DNA of 14,683 bases, taken from the NCBI GenBank assembly GCA_021779335.1, contig JAJYAW010000027.1, positions 1 through 14,683 on the forward strand, in the 5' to 3' direction. Under the pieces are notes generated by a model. The model saw only the letters and a list, made by a program, of their open reading frames with translations. It searched no databases and was not told the DNA's origin. Below, piece after piece: positions 7,217 through 13,484 of the stretch (its first letter is position 1; every line of letters begins with the position of its first letter). Source of the DNA: Myxococcales bacterium. Its GTDB lineage: Bacteria; Myxococcota; Myxococcia; Myxococcales; Anaeromyxobacteraceae. The translations under genes were made by a program, and so were the position numbers.

Positions 7217-7845
7217 GCAAGGGCCTCCAGGTAAGGCCGGAGGACCGCCGAGACCCGGTCGGCGCGGGCCGCAGCGACCAGGTCGTCGATGGGCGAGCCG
7301 GTGCGCCTGGCACCGCCTCTAGCGACGGGACGACGGAGGTACCCCCGCAGCGCCGTCAGCGCGACCTCCAGGCCGACGTGGCGCCGGTACCTGAAGCAGT
7401 CGGCCACCGTCTTGGCCGGGTTCGTGAGCCGGACCGGGACGCCCTCGATGGTCCTCGCCTCCACCCCATGCGCAAGGGCGGCGCCGCTCGCGTAGACGAC
7501 CTCCAGCTTCGGGTAGGTGACCTTGGGTGCCCGGGCATGGCGGTCGATGAGGATCCAGACGGCGTGGGGTGCCTCCGTCGTGAGCCCGTGGGCCTGCAGG
7601 GCGCTCAGCAGAGCGATGGTCGCGTGTGGGACGCGCTTTGCAACCTCGACCAGGGAGTGCAGCTCCGTGACCGGCGCCTCGGGGAGCCGGTAGAGCCCCC
7701 GGTCGACGCGCTCCAGGAGGCCGCGTTCACACAGTCGCTGCAGGTAGACGCGGGGGATGCCGGCCGCGTCGACGTCGCGCGTCCGCAGGGGGCCTGAGCC
7801 GGCCAGCCGGAGCAGCTCGGAGGTCTTGTTCGCCATGGAGGTCAT
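7213..7845 (-). CDS. abiEi: AbiEi-type antitoxin / transcriptional repressor, 210 aa
   Basis: The antitoxin half of the AbiE pair. The N-terminal winged helix (about residues 8-55: ELLRLAGSGPLRTRDVDAAG, then IPRVYLQRLCERGLLERVDR and GLYRLP) is the DNA-binding domain. The C-terminal domain contains the family pattern HATIALLSALQAHGL and RTIEGVPVRLTNPAKTVADC. In characterised systems AbiEi represses its own operon and neutralises AbiEii without stable binding. Two ATGs compete, 7845 and 7836 (MANKTSELL...). Neither has a clear ribosome site, so the start is uncertain by 3 codons. A GTG at 7893 would lie upstream of the predicted transcript start and is less likely. An operator and promoter lie directly upstream. 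Confidence 0.9.
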   Translation of the reverse strand: MTSMANKTSELLRLAGSGPLRTRDVDAAGIPRVYLQRLCERGLLERVDRGLYRLPEAPVTELHSLVEVAKRVPHATIALLSALQAHGLTTEAPHAVWILIDRHARAPKVTYPKLEVVYASGAALAHGVEARTIEGVPVRLTNPAKTVADCFRYRRHVGLEVALTALRGYLRRPVARGGARRTGSPIDDLVAAARADRVSAVLRPYLEALA

Positions 7846-7854
7846 GTCGCAAAA

Positions 7855-7882
7855 CGTCGGCCTAGGGATACACGGGCCGACG
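7855..7882. promoter_or_regulatory. Inverted repeat, candidate AbiEi operator
   Basis: CGTCGGCC at 7855-7862 and its exact complement GGCCGACG at 7875-7882 are separated by 12 bp, so the half-sites are two helical turns apart centre to centre. The repeat covers the expected transcription start and leader of abiEi. AbiEi proteins are known to bind inverted repeats in their own promoters; binding here is inferred. Confidence 0.6.
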
Positions 7883-7883
7883 A

Positions 7884-7912
7884 AATGTAACACCTCTCAT
7901 TCGAGGCTGCAA
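7884..7912 (-). promoter_or_regulatory. Sigma-70-type promoter for the abiE operon
   Basis: On the minus strand TTGCAG (7907-7912) and TACATT (7884-7889, 4 of 6 to TATAAT) are 17 bp apart. The start site would be near 7877, inside the right arm of the operator repeat. This gives an untranslated leader of about 32 nt to the ATG at 7845. The surrounding sequence is more AT-rich than the genes. Confidence 0.5.
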
Positions 7913-7928
7913 GCCAGCCCAAGAGCCA

Positions 7929-8132
7929 TCACCAGATGGCCTTCGCCCGATCGAGCTCGAGCCGGACCTTCATGCCGACGAAGTGGGCGTTTCTCCGCTG
8001 CAGCTCGTCCCGGCTCACCTTGCCCGACTCGAGTGCCCGCTGGTCCTCGTCGCGCGCCTTCTGTTTCTCGGCCTTCCGCCGCTCGAAGAGCCCCTTCTCG
8101 ACCTGGACCCGCTTCATGCTCTTGCCCTTCAT
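7929..8132 (-). CDS. Small highly charged helical protein, 67 aa
   Basis: The peptide begins MKGKSMKRVQVEKGLFERRK and is almost entirely Lys, Arg, Glu, Asp and Gln with a regular helical pattern, ending MKVRLELDRAKAIW. No cysteines, signal peptide or membrane segment. ATG 8132 has a poor ribosome site; the ATG five codons later (8117) is preceded by AAGGGC, so the real start may be 8117. It ends 17 bp before the abiE -35 element and runs in the same direction, so transcription could read into abiE. I do not recognise the family. A nucleic-acid-binding role is possible from its charge but unproven, and it may be non-coding. Confidence 0.5.
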   Translation of the reverse strand: MKGKSMKRVQVEKGLFERRKAEKQKARDEDQRALESGKVSRDELQRRNAHFVGMKVRLELDRAKAIW

Positions 8133-8186
8133 GACGCAGAGAGCCTAACGCAGCCCAAGCACGCCGACGACCCCCTCCAGCAACCA

Positions 8187-8260
8187 CCTTCTTCTTCATC
8201 TCTGTTTCCAAGAAGTCTCTGTCCCCTCCAATTTCAATGTTTTGCTTACAGTGAACCATG
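8187..8260. repeat. AT-richer patch with repeated CTCTGT motif, possible transposon or REP remnant
   Basis: The composition drops sharply relative to the rest of the window. TCTCTGTTTCC (8199-8209) and TCTCTGTCCCC (8216-8226) form a near direct repeat, and CTTCTT (8191-8196) pairs with AAGAAG (8210-8215). Minus-strand GGGGACAGAGAC resembles sequences I associate with REP/RAYT (Y1 transposase) flanks in related bacteria, but no transposase is present. Origin is inference. Confidence 0.3.
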
Positions 8261-8302
8261 ATCAACTCCCCGCCCCGCCGCTTCCATCTCCAACTCTTCC
8301 CT

Positions 8303-8369
8303 GGTGACAGCAGCCCGATCCCGCAATCCCACGAAGTGGTTGGGAGTGCGGGATCGGGCTGCTGTCACC
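8303..8369. repeat. 67-bp palindrome with 23-bp perfect arms
   Basis: The arms 8303-8325 and 8347-8369 are exact reverse complements, beginning GGTGACAGCAGCCCG and ending in the complement. One mismatch (8326/8346) is followed by a further 5-bp stem (TCCCA/TGGGA) and a 9-base loop. There is no T-run and the neighbouring genes diverge from it, so a terminator is unlikely. It could be a REP/MITE-like element, a transfer or replication origin hairpin, or a protein-binding site. Confidence 0.7.
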
Positions 8370-8615
8370 CGGTCTGACGCACGTTCCGTCAACACCTGGC
8401 GGTGGGGCGGGGCGCTCGCAGATCACGGACTTACGAATCGATGCCTGTTGCCGCCCCCGTGGATGACCCTTGGGCCCGCGCCTGTCGAGTCCACTCACCG
8501 TGGATCGTCAACGGGCCTCCCTCGACAGCCTTGGCCCCGAGGCGGAGAGGCCAATCATCGTGCCACGCCTTCCACAGGATCTCGCTTGGTTCCTGGACGC
8601 ATGGTGTAGGATGAC

Positions 8616-8644
8616 TGCTTGGGCTCAGGTCCCGGGCCCAAGCA
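8616..8644. promoter_or_regulatory. Hairpin in the leader of the secreted-protein gene
   Basis: TGCTTGGGC (8616-8624) pairs with GCCCAAGCA (8636-8644), 9 bp with an 11-base loop, ending 13 bp before the ATG at 8658. It could affect translation or be an operator. No function is shown. Confidence 0.35.
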
Positions 8645-8657
8645 CGAGCCAGGGCCC

Positions 8658-9146
8658 ATGCTCATTTCTGCCATCGCTTCGCTCATCCTGGTGCTCGCGG
8701 GCGGCACGCCGAGCAAGCCCACCTTCGACGCGTACCCGGCCGCCAAGCCGAGCGGCCGCAGCGCCTCCAAGCTGGACTTCCGCGCCGACCCCCGCGCGCG
8801 CCGGTTCCGGACGCAGCTCGAGCGAGCACTCGGCCGGCCCGCCAACTTTGCCGGTCACTACGTGGTGGTGGACTGGGGATGCGGATCGAGCTGCCAGGCT
8901 GTCGGGCTTGTCGACGTGGACACTGGCGTTGCGCGCCTTACCATCTCGACCGGCCTCGGGTCCGAGTACCGGGCCGAAAGCCGTCTGTTCATCGACAGCC
9001 CGGAGGCCGCCGTCCGCGATGCTTGTCCGGGCCAGCCGTGCATCTTCTCCACCAGGTACTTCGTGTGGGAAGAGAAGAACAAGGCGTTCCAGATGCTGGA
9101 TGAAGGAGGGCGAGCCGCCGTCGGGGGAGGCACGCGCGGGCCGTAG
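8658..9146 (+). CDS. Secreted conserved hypothetical protein with four cysteines, 162 aa
   Basis: The start chosen is ATG 8658, giving the signal-peptide-like MLISAIASLILVLAGG. The ORF stays open to 8619 but the upstream codons do not look exported. The mature part contains NFAGHYVVVDWGCGSSCQAV (63-82, C75 and C79), GLVDVDTG (83-90) and C123/C128 in DACPGQPCIFSTRY (121-134), suggesting two disulfides in the periplasm. The NFAGHY...WGCGxxC...DxxTG pattern occurs in widespread exported proteins of unknown function. It is the only rightward gene in the island and ends 3 bp before the stop of the convergent small ORF. The ribosome site is weak (CCAGGG). Confidence 0.75.
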   Translation: MLISAIASLILVLAGGTPSKPTFDAYPAAKPSGRSASKLDFRADPRARRFRTQLERALGRPANFAGHYVVVDWGCGSSCQAVGLVDVDTGVARLTISTGLGSEYRAESRLFIDSPEAAVRDACPGQPCIFSTRYFVWEEKNKAFQMLDEGGRAAVGGGTRGP

Positions 9147-9149
9147 GCG

Positions 9150-9356
9150 TCAGGACGTCATCTCTGTGGCGCTCAGGAGGCGGCCCGCCTGCTCTGCCGC
9201 CCGCCGTAGGACCCCCGCCACCACCTCGCGTGGCGCCCCGTCCGCCACCGCCCGCTCGGCGACGATGGCGCCGGCCTCCGCGAACAGCTCCATCTGCACC
9301 GGCGGTAACACGACTTCGCGGCCGGCCCGCAGTTCCCCAGCAGTTCTCGCCTGCAC
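9150..9356 (-). CDS. Small ORF at the right island end; in-frame with the integrase when the island is circular
   Basis: In the integrated form an open frame can be read from GTG 9356 (68 codons), with a helical stretch QMELFAEAGAIVAERAVADG followed by REVVAGVLRRAAEQAGRLLS. The frame is actually open upstream to the right attachment core and beyond. Across the joined island ends it is the same frame as the integrase, so it may be the true integrase C-terminus instead of an independent gene. No good ribosome site precedes the GTG. The start of the ORF overlaps the right arm repeat, which explains the shared TAGELRA peptide. Confidence 0.4.
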   Translation of the reverse strand: MQARTAGELRAGREVVLPPVQMELFAEAGAIVAERAVADGAPREVVAGVLRRAAEQAGRLLSATEMTS

Positions 9357-9380
9357 GCCAGACGCATTGGGCGTTACTAC
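9326..9380 (+). repeat. Right copy of the 55-bp repeat (candidate integrase arm site)
   Basis: It matches 1823-1877 in direct orientation, with the first 21 bp exact. GCAGTTC heptamers begin at 9330 and 9340; the third heptamer of the left copy is degenerate here (GCACGCC). It lies about 95 bp inside the right attachment core, mirroring the ~100 bp spacing on the left. Confidence 0.6.
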
Positions 9381-9472
9381 GTGGGAAGTTCGCTCCTCCG
9401 CGAGTGCAATGGATTCAACCCCTTGCGCCCCGATGCGACCCGATGAAGCCGGTGCTATACGCTGGGTCGGAT

Positions 9473-9517
9473 TTCGAGCCGAAGCTGCGCAGCGGGCTCT
9501 TCGTGCACCCGTTCTAG
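9473..9517 (+). repeat. Right attachment site core (attR), 45 bp, remnant of the native DUF1015 end
   Basis: It encodes in frame FEPKLRSGLFVHPF and stop TAG, the same C-terminus as the intact DUF1015 gene. Its final CTAG also contains the stop codon of the convergent RND pump gene (9514-9516), so this copy's end is the ancestral chromosomal junction. It differs from the left copy at two G/C positions and in the stop codon. Confidence 0.85.
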
Positions 9518-12500
9518 CCGCCCGCCGGACCGCCGCGGGCCGCCAGCGCCGGCAGCAGCCAGAGCACCAGCGGCCCCGAGAGCGCGAAGCCCCCGATGAC
9601 GGCGACGGCCAGCGGCTGCATGAGCTGGCTGCCCTGGCCCAGCCCGACCGCCAGCGGGGCCAGGGCCAGGGCGCTCGCCAGCACCGTCATGGCCACCGGG
9701 CGCAGCCGGCGGCTCGAGGCGCGCACCCAGGCCTCCGGCCAGGCCAGGCCGGCGGCGGCGCCGAGCTGGGCCTCCCGCACCACGAAGATGGCGTTCTCCG
9801 CGGCGATGCCGGTCATCATGATGGCGCCCACGTAGCTGGAGACGTTGAGCGTCATGCCGGTGAGCCGGAGCGCCGCCAGGCTCCCGGCCAGCGCCGCCAG
9901 CGACGTGACCGCGGTGGCCAGGGCGGCGCGCAGGTCGCCCGAGACGAGGAGCGTGATGATCCCGACCAGCACCAGCCCCGCCAGCAGCACGTAGGCCAGG
10001 TCCCGGAAGGACGCCTGCTGCTGCTCGTACTGGCCACCGAGCCGCATGGTCACCGAGGCGGGGAGGAGGTGGGCCGCCTCGACGCGGCTCCGGATCTCCG
10101 CCACCGCCCCGCCCAGATCGCGCCCGGTCAGGCGCGCCGTCACCGCCACGTACGAGGCCAGGTTCTCCCGGTCGATCTCGGCCTCGGGGGCGCCGGTCTG
10201 CACCGTCGCCAGCCCGGAGAGCGGCAGCAGGGCGCCCTGCCCGGTGCGCACCAGGAGCGTGTCGAGCGGCCCGGCGTGGGGCGCCAGCACGCGCAGGTCG
10301 TGGAGCCGGTCGCCGACCCGGAGCTGGCCGGCCACCGTCCCGAGCAGGGCCGGGGCCACCGCCGCCTGGAGCGCCTCGGTGGAGAGCCCCTCGCGCGCCG
10401 CCGCCAGCGGGTCGACCCTGATCTCCAGCGACGGGCCGGCCACGACGATCCCGTCGAAGACGTCCTCGACGCCTGGCACGCCGGCGGCCAGGGCCGCCAC
10501 CTCGCGGGCCTTCTGCGCCAGCACCACCGGGTCGCGCCCGAAGAGCTTGAGGCTGATGGGCTGCGGCGCGCCGCCGGTGAGGTCCCCGATGTTGTCCTCG
10601 AGCAGCTGGCCGAAGTCGGTGTGGAGCGCCGGCTCGAGCACCGCGAGGCGGGCCCTGAGGTCGTCGATGACCTCGTCGACCGGCCGGCGCTGCGCGCGCG
10701 GCTTCAGGTCGATGACGTAGTCGCCCCTGTTCGGCTCGGTGACGAAGAAGCCGAGCTGGGTCCCGGTGCGGCGCGAGTAGCCCTCCACGTCGGGGAGGGC
10801 GAGGATGACCTTCTCGGCCTGGCGCAGCATGGCGTCGGTGTCGGTGAGCGAGGTGCCGGGCGGCGACCAGTAGTCGAGGATGATGGCCCCCTCGTCCATG
10901 GCCGGCAGGAACTCGGTGCCGCTGGTCCGGTACAGGGCGAAGGCCGCGCCGAGGAGCAGCAGCGCCGCGGCGGCCGCCACCCAGCGGCGCCGCAGGGCGG
11001 CGCGGGTCACCCGGTCGTACCAGCCTGACAGCCGGGCGCTCCGGGCGGCCGGCGCGACGGCCGGCGCGTGCGGCGCGCCGTGCCCCACCGCCAGCGGCAC
11101 CAGCCCCAGCGAGACCACCAGCGAGGCCAGCAGCACCAGCACCATGGTGAGCGCCAGCGGCTTGAAGAAGGCGCCGGTGACGCCGGGCAGGAGCGCGAAC
11201 GGCACGAAGACCGCCACGGTGGAGAGGCTGGAGCCGAGCACGGCGGGCCACAGGTCGGCCAGCGCCGCCCGCACCGGGTGGGCGGCGCCGTCCTGCTCGG
11301 CGCGGTGGATCCCCTCCACCACCACGATGGCGTCGTCGGCCGCCAGCCCCAGCGCCGCCGCCACGCCGGCCAGGGTCATCAGGTTGACCGTCTGGCCCGC
11401 CGCCGCCAGGCCCAGGCCCGCCACCGCCACCGCCAGCGGGACCGCCAGCACGGCCACCAGGGTGGTGCGGAGGCTGCGCAGGAAGAGGAGCAGCACCAGC
11501 GCGGCCAGCCCGAGGCCGATGGCGATGGCGTCGCGGACGCCGGCCACCGAGCCGGCCACGAAGGCCGCCTGGTCGTAGAAGGTCGTCCAGCGCGAGCCGG
11601 CCGGCAGCAGCCCGGGCTCGTCGCGGAGCAGCCGCTCGACGCCGCGGGCGATGGCGACGGTGTCGCCCGAGGGCTGGCGCAGCACGTTGAGCAGCACCGC
11701 CGGCCGGCCGTCGGCGGTGGTGCGCACGGTGCTCACCTCCTCGGCGACGCGCAGCGTGCCGAGGTCGGCCAGCGGGGCCGGCGGCCCCTTGGGCGGCGCC
11801 ACCGCCAGCGCCCCCAGCTCCGCGAGGTCGGCGACGCGCCCGTCCACCAGCGCCAGGTAGAGCTCGTGGTTCCGCTCCACCAGCCCGGCCGAGAGCACCT
11901 GGTGGTTGCGGCGGATGGCGTCCACCACGTCGGCCGGGGCCAGGCCGCGGGCGGCCAGCCTCCGCTCGTCGAGGACCACCTGGAACTCCCGCCGCCGCCC
12001 CCCCTGGATCTGCACCTGCGACACCCCGGGGATGCGGAGCAGGGCCGGCTTGAGCACGGCCTCGGCGTGCGCCAGCAGGTCGGCCTGGGAGGAGGTGTCG
12101 GAGGTCAGGGCGTAGCCCAGGATCGGGAAGACGGCGGTGTTCATCCACTCGACGTCGAGGTGGGCCCCGGCGGGGAGGTCCGGCCGGATCCGCTCGGCCT
12201 CGGCCTGCACCCGCTGCAGCGCCACCTGCATGTCGGTGGACCAGCCGAAGGTGGCGGTGAGCTCGGTGGAGCCCCGCGAGGTGACGGAGCGCACCCGCTC
12301 GATCCCCGGGACGCGCAGGATGGCCTCCTCCAGCGGGCGGGTCACGGCCGGCATGACGTGCGCCGCGGGCAGCTCGCCGACGTCGGCGATCACCTTGACG
12401 ATGGGGAAGGTGACCGAGGGGAAGATGGAGGAGGGCAGGCGCGCCACCGCCACGACGCCGCCCGCGGCCAGGAGGAGGGTCAGCGCCACCAGCGCCGAGC

Positions 12501-12528
12501 GCCGCCGGGCCAGGTCGGCCAGGCTCAC
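9514..12528 (-). CDS. RND-family efflux pump permease, 1004 aa
   Basis: The inner-membrane proton-driven pump of a tripartite exporter. TM1 is at about 12-28, followed by the large periplasmic porter domain (PSSIFPSVTFPIVKV at 32-46, RPLEEAILRVPGIERVRS at 64-81). TM2-TM6 span about 335-480. TM4 holds ADDAIVVVEG (397-406) with the D398-D399 proton-relay pair of AcrB/MexB-like pumps. EFLPAMDEGAIILDYWSPPG (539-558) begins the second half, whose style recalls CusA/CzcA-type pumps. Substrate (drug, metal or lipid) cannot be told. The start is GTG 12528, overlapping the fusion-protein stop (GTGA), with GGAGG 7 bp upstream. The stop lies within the right attachment core, so the insertion left the gene intact. 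Confidence 0.93.
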   Translation of the reverse strand: MSLADLARRRSALVALTLLLAAGGVVAVARLPSSIFPSVTFPIVKVIADVGELPAAHVMPAVTRPLEEAILRVPGIERVRSVTSRGSTELTATFGWSTDMQVALQRVQAEAERIRPDLPAGAHLDVEWMNTAVFPILGYALTSDTSSQADLLAHAEAVLKPALLRIPGVSQVQIQGGRRREFQVVLDERRLAARGLAPADVVDAIRRNHQVLSAGLVERNHELYLALVDGRVADLAELGALAVAPPKGPPAPLADLGTLRVAEEVSTVRTTADGRPAVLLNVLRQPSGDTVAIARGVERLLRDEPGLLPAGSRWTTFYDQAAFVAGSVAGVRDAIAIGLGLAALVLLLFLRSLRTTLVAVLAVPLAVAVAGLGLAAAGQTVNLMTLAGVAAALGLAADDAIVVVEGIHRAEQDGAAHPVRAALADLWPAVLGSSLSTVAVFVPFALLPGVTGAFFKPLALTMVLVLLASLVVSLGLVPLAVGHGAPHAPAVAPAARSARLSGWYDRVTRAALRRRWVAAAAALLLLGAAFALYRTSGTEFLPAMDEGAIILDYWSPPGTSLTDTDAMLRQAEKVILALPDVEGYSRRTGTQLGFFVTEPNRGDYVIDLKPRAQRRPVDEVIDDLRARLAVLEPALHTDFGQLLEDNIGDLTGGAPQPISLKLFGRDPVVLAQKAREVAALAAGVPGVEDVFDGIVVAGPSLEIRVDPLAAAREGLSTEALQAAVAPALLGTVAGQLRVGDRLHDLRVLAPHAGPLDTLLVRTGQGALLPLSGLATVQTGAPEAEIDRENLASYVAVTARLTGRDLGGAVAEIRSRVEAAHLLPASVTMRLGGQYEQQQASFRDLAYVLLAGLVLVGIITLLVSGDLRAALATAVTSLAALAGSLAALRLTGMTLNVSSYVGAIMMTGIAAENAIFVVREAQLGAAAGLAWPEAWVRASSRRLRPVAMTVLASALALAPLAVGLGQGSQLMQPLAVAVIGGFALSGPLVLWLLPALAARGGPAGG

Positions 12529-13484
12529 GGCGCGGCCTCCACCGGCGCGCCCTCGGGGAGCCCGACCTGCCCCTCGACGACCACCGGGGTGCCGGGCGCG
12601 AGCGCCGGGGACAGCAGCTCGACCCGGTCGCCGTCCACCAGCCCCGGCCGCGCCTCGACCCAGTGGGCCTTCCCGCCCTGGACCACCGCCACCCTGGCCA
12701 CGCCGGTGAGGTCGTCCCGCAGGAGCGCGGGGGCGGGCAGGGCCAGGGCCCCGGCGTGGGTCGCCACCACGAAGCGCGCGGTGCCGAAGAGCCCCGGGCC
12801 GAGCTGCGCCCCGGCGGCGGGGGTCACGCGCACCGGCGTGACGCGGTCGGCGCCGGACGGGACGATGGCGGCGACGACCCCGGGGATGGGACCGGGGCGC
12901 GCGTCGAGGGAGAGCTCCACCGGCGTGCCGGGCCGGATCCTGGGCAGGTCGGTCTGGGGCAGGTCGGCGATGAAGACCACGGCCCGGTCGTCGGCGACGG
13001 TCAGGACGTCGGCGTGGGCGCTGAGCAGGTCACCCTCGGTGGCCTGGTGCGACGCCACCACGCCCGCCCCCGGCGCGGTGAGCCGGCGCACCACGCGGCT
13101 CGCCTCCGCGACCGCCAGCGCCCTCGCCGCCTCGGCGCGGTCGCGCTCCGTGGAGGCCGCGGCCACCATGGCGCGCGCCCCGTCCACCGCCGCCTGGCTG
13201 CGCTGCGCCACCACCTCGCCCAGCACCTGGCCCGCCGCCACCCGGTCGCCGTCGGTGACGAGGAGCCGCACCAGGAAGCAGTCGAACGGGACCCGGATCA
13301 CCTGGACCCGCAGGGGCACCGTCCGGCCCGGGGCCGAGACGGTCTCGCGCAGGTCGGCGCGCGACACCGCTCCCAGCCGCACCGGCGTGGCCGCGGGCGG
13401 CGGGGGCGGCGCCGGCCGCTCGCGGCTGCAGGCTCCGACCAGGGCGACGAGGGCGACGAGGGCGAGCGCGTGGGCGGGTCTCAT
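12525..13484 (-). CDS. RND periplasmic adaptor (membrane fusion) lipoprotein, 319 aa
   Basis: It links the RND pump to the outer-membrane channel. The signal peptide ends in a lipobox LVGAC with C19 the lipidated residue, followed by a proline-rich linker (24-30). The barrel/lipoyl halves appear as VPLRVQVIRVPFDCFLVRLL ... GDRVAAGQVLGEV (about 56-92) and RRLTAPGAGVVASHQATEGD (about 133-152). The helical hairpin between them is short. The beta-barrel and membrane-proximal parts follow. At 319 residues it is at the small end of the family. The ATG start overlaps the TolC-like stop as ATGA, with AGGAG 4 bp upstream, so the order is channel, adaptor, pump in one operon. Confidence 0.9.
   Translation of the reverse strand: MRPAHALALVALVALVGACSRERPAPPPPPAATPVRLGAVSRADLRETVSAPGRTVPLRVQVIRVPFDCFLVRLLVTDGDRVAAGQVLGEVVAQRSQAAVDGARAMVAAASTERDRAEAARALAVAEASRVVRRLTAPGAGVVASHQATEGDLLSAHADVLTVADDRAVVFIADLPQTDLPRIRPGTPVELSLDARPGPIPGVVAAIVPSGADRVTPVRVTPAAGAQLGPGLFGTARFVVATHAGALALPAPALLRDDLTGVARVAVVQGGKAHWVEARPGLVDGDRVELLSPALAPGTPVVVEGQVGLPEGAPVEAAP

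Larger units (their letters stand above)
8133..8657. other. 525-bp intergenic region between the leftward and rightward island genes
   Basis: No convincing gene is seen. It holds an AT-richer patch (about 8182-8275) with pyrimidine runs, a 67-bp palindrome (8303-8369), about 200 bp without recognisable features, and a short hairpin (8616-8644) just before the secreted-protein gene. A weak TAGGAT -10-like hexamer lies at 8607-8612 with only poorly spaced upstream partners (TTGGTT at 8586-8591, 15 bp). Confidence 0.6.
1676..9517. mobile_element. Genomic island / putative integrative mobilizable element in the 3' end of a DUF1015 gene
   Basis: Direct repeats of the DUF1015 gene end bound 7,797 bp (one repeat copy counted). 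The element holds a tyrosine integrase at its left end, an excisionase-like HTH protein, a Replic_Relax protein, a ribbon-helix-helix-like protein, AbiEi/AbiEii, a DUF4291 pair and several unknowns. No type IV secretion, coupling or phage structural genes are seen, so it is not self-transmissible by known means. Mobilization by a helper is possible but rests on the Replic_Relax family assignment. The DUF1015 reading frame is restored by the left repeat, and the leftover native end persists in frame at 9473-9517. Confidence 0.85.

Noticed and set aside
7897..8265. 122-codon minus-strand frame covering the small charged protein
   Set aside because: It overlaps 7929-8132 in another frame and begins in the AT-richer patch. 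Beyond an initial odd peptide it becomes Arg/Gly/Ala-rich shadow sequence.
8303..8369. Intrinsic terminator reading of the long palindrome
   Set aside because: No T-run follows either arm and no gene ends toward it; both neighbouring genes start on either side and run away from it.
8470..11028. 852-codon plus-strand frame over the secreted gene and the RND gene
   Set aside because: It crosses the secreted protein gene in a different frame and then runs antisense to the RND pump. Composition is His/Arg/Gln-rich with no domain pattern.
9455..12148. 897-codon minus-strand frame within the RND gene
   Set aside because: It is out of frame with the RND pump, Gly/Arg/Ala-rich, and has no membrane pattern.
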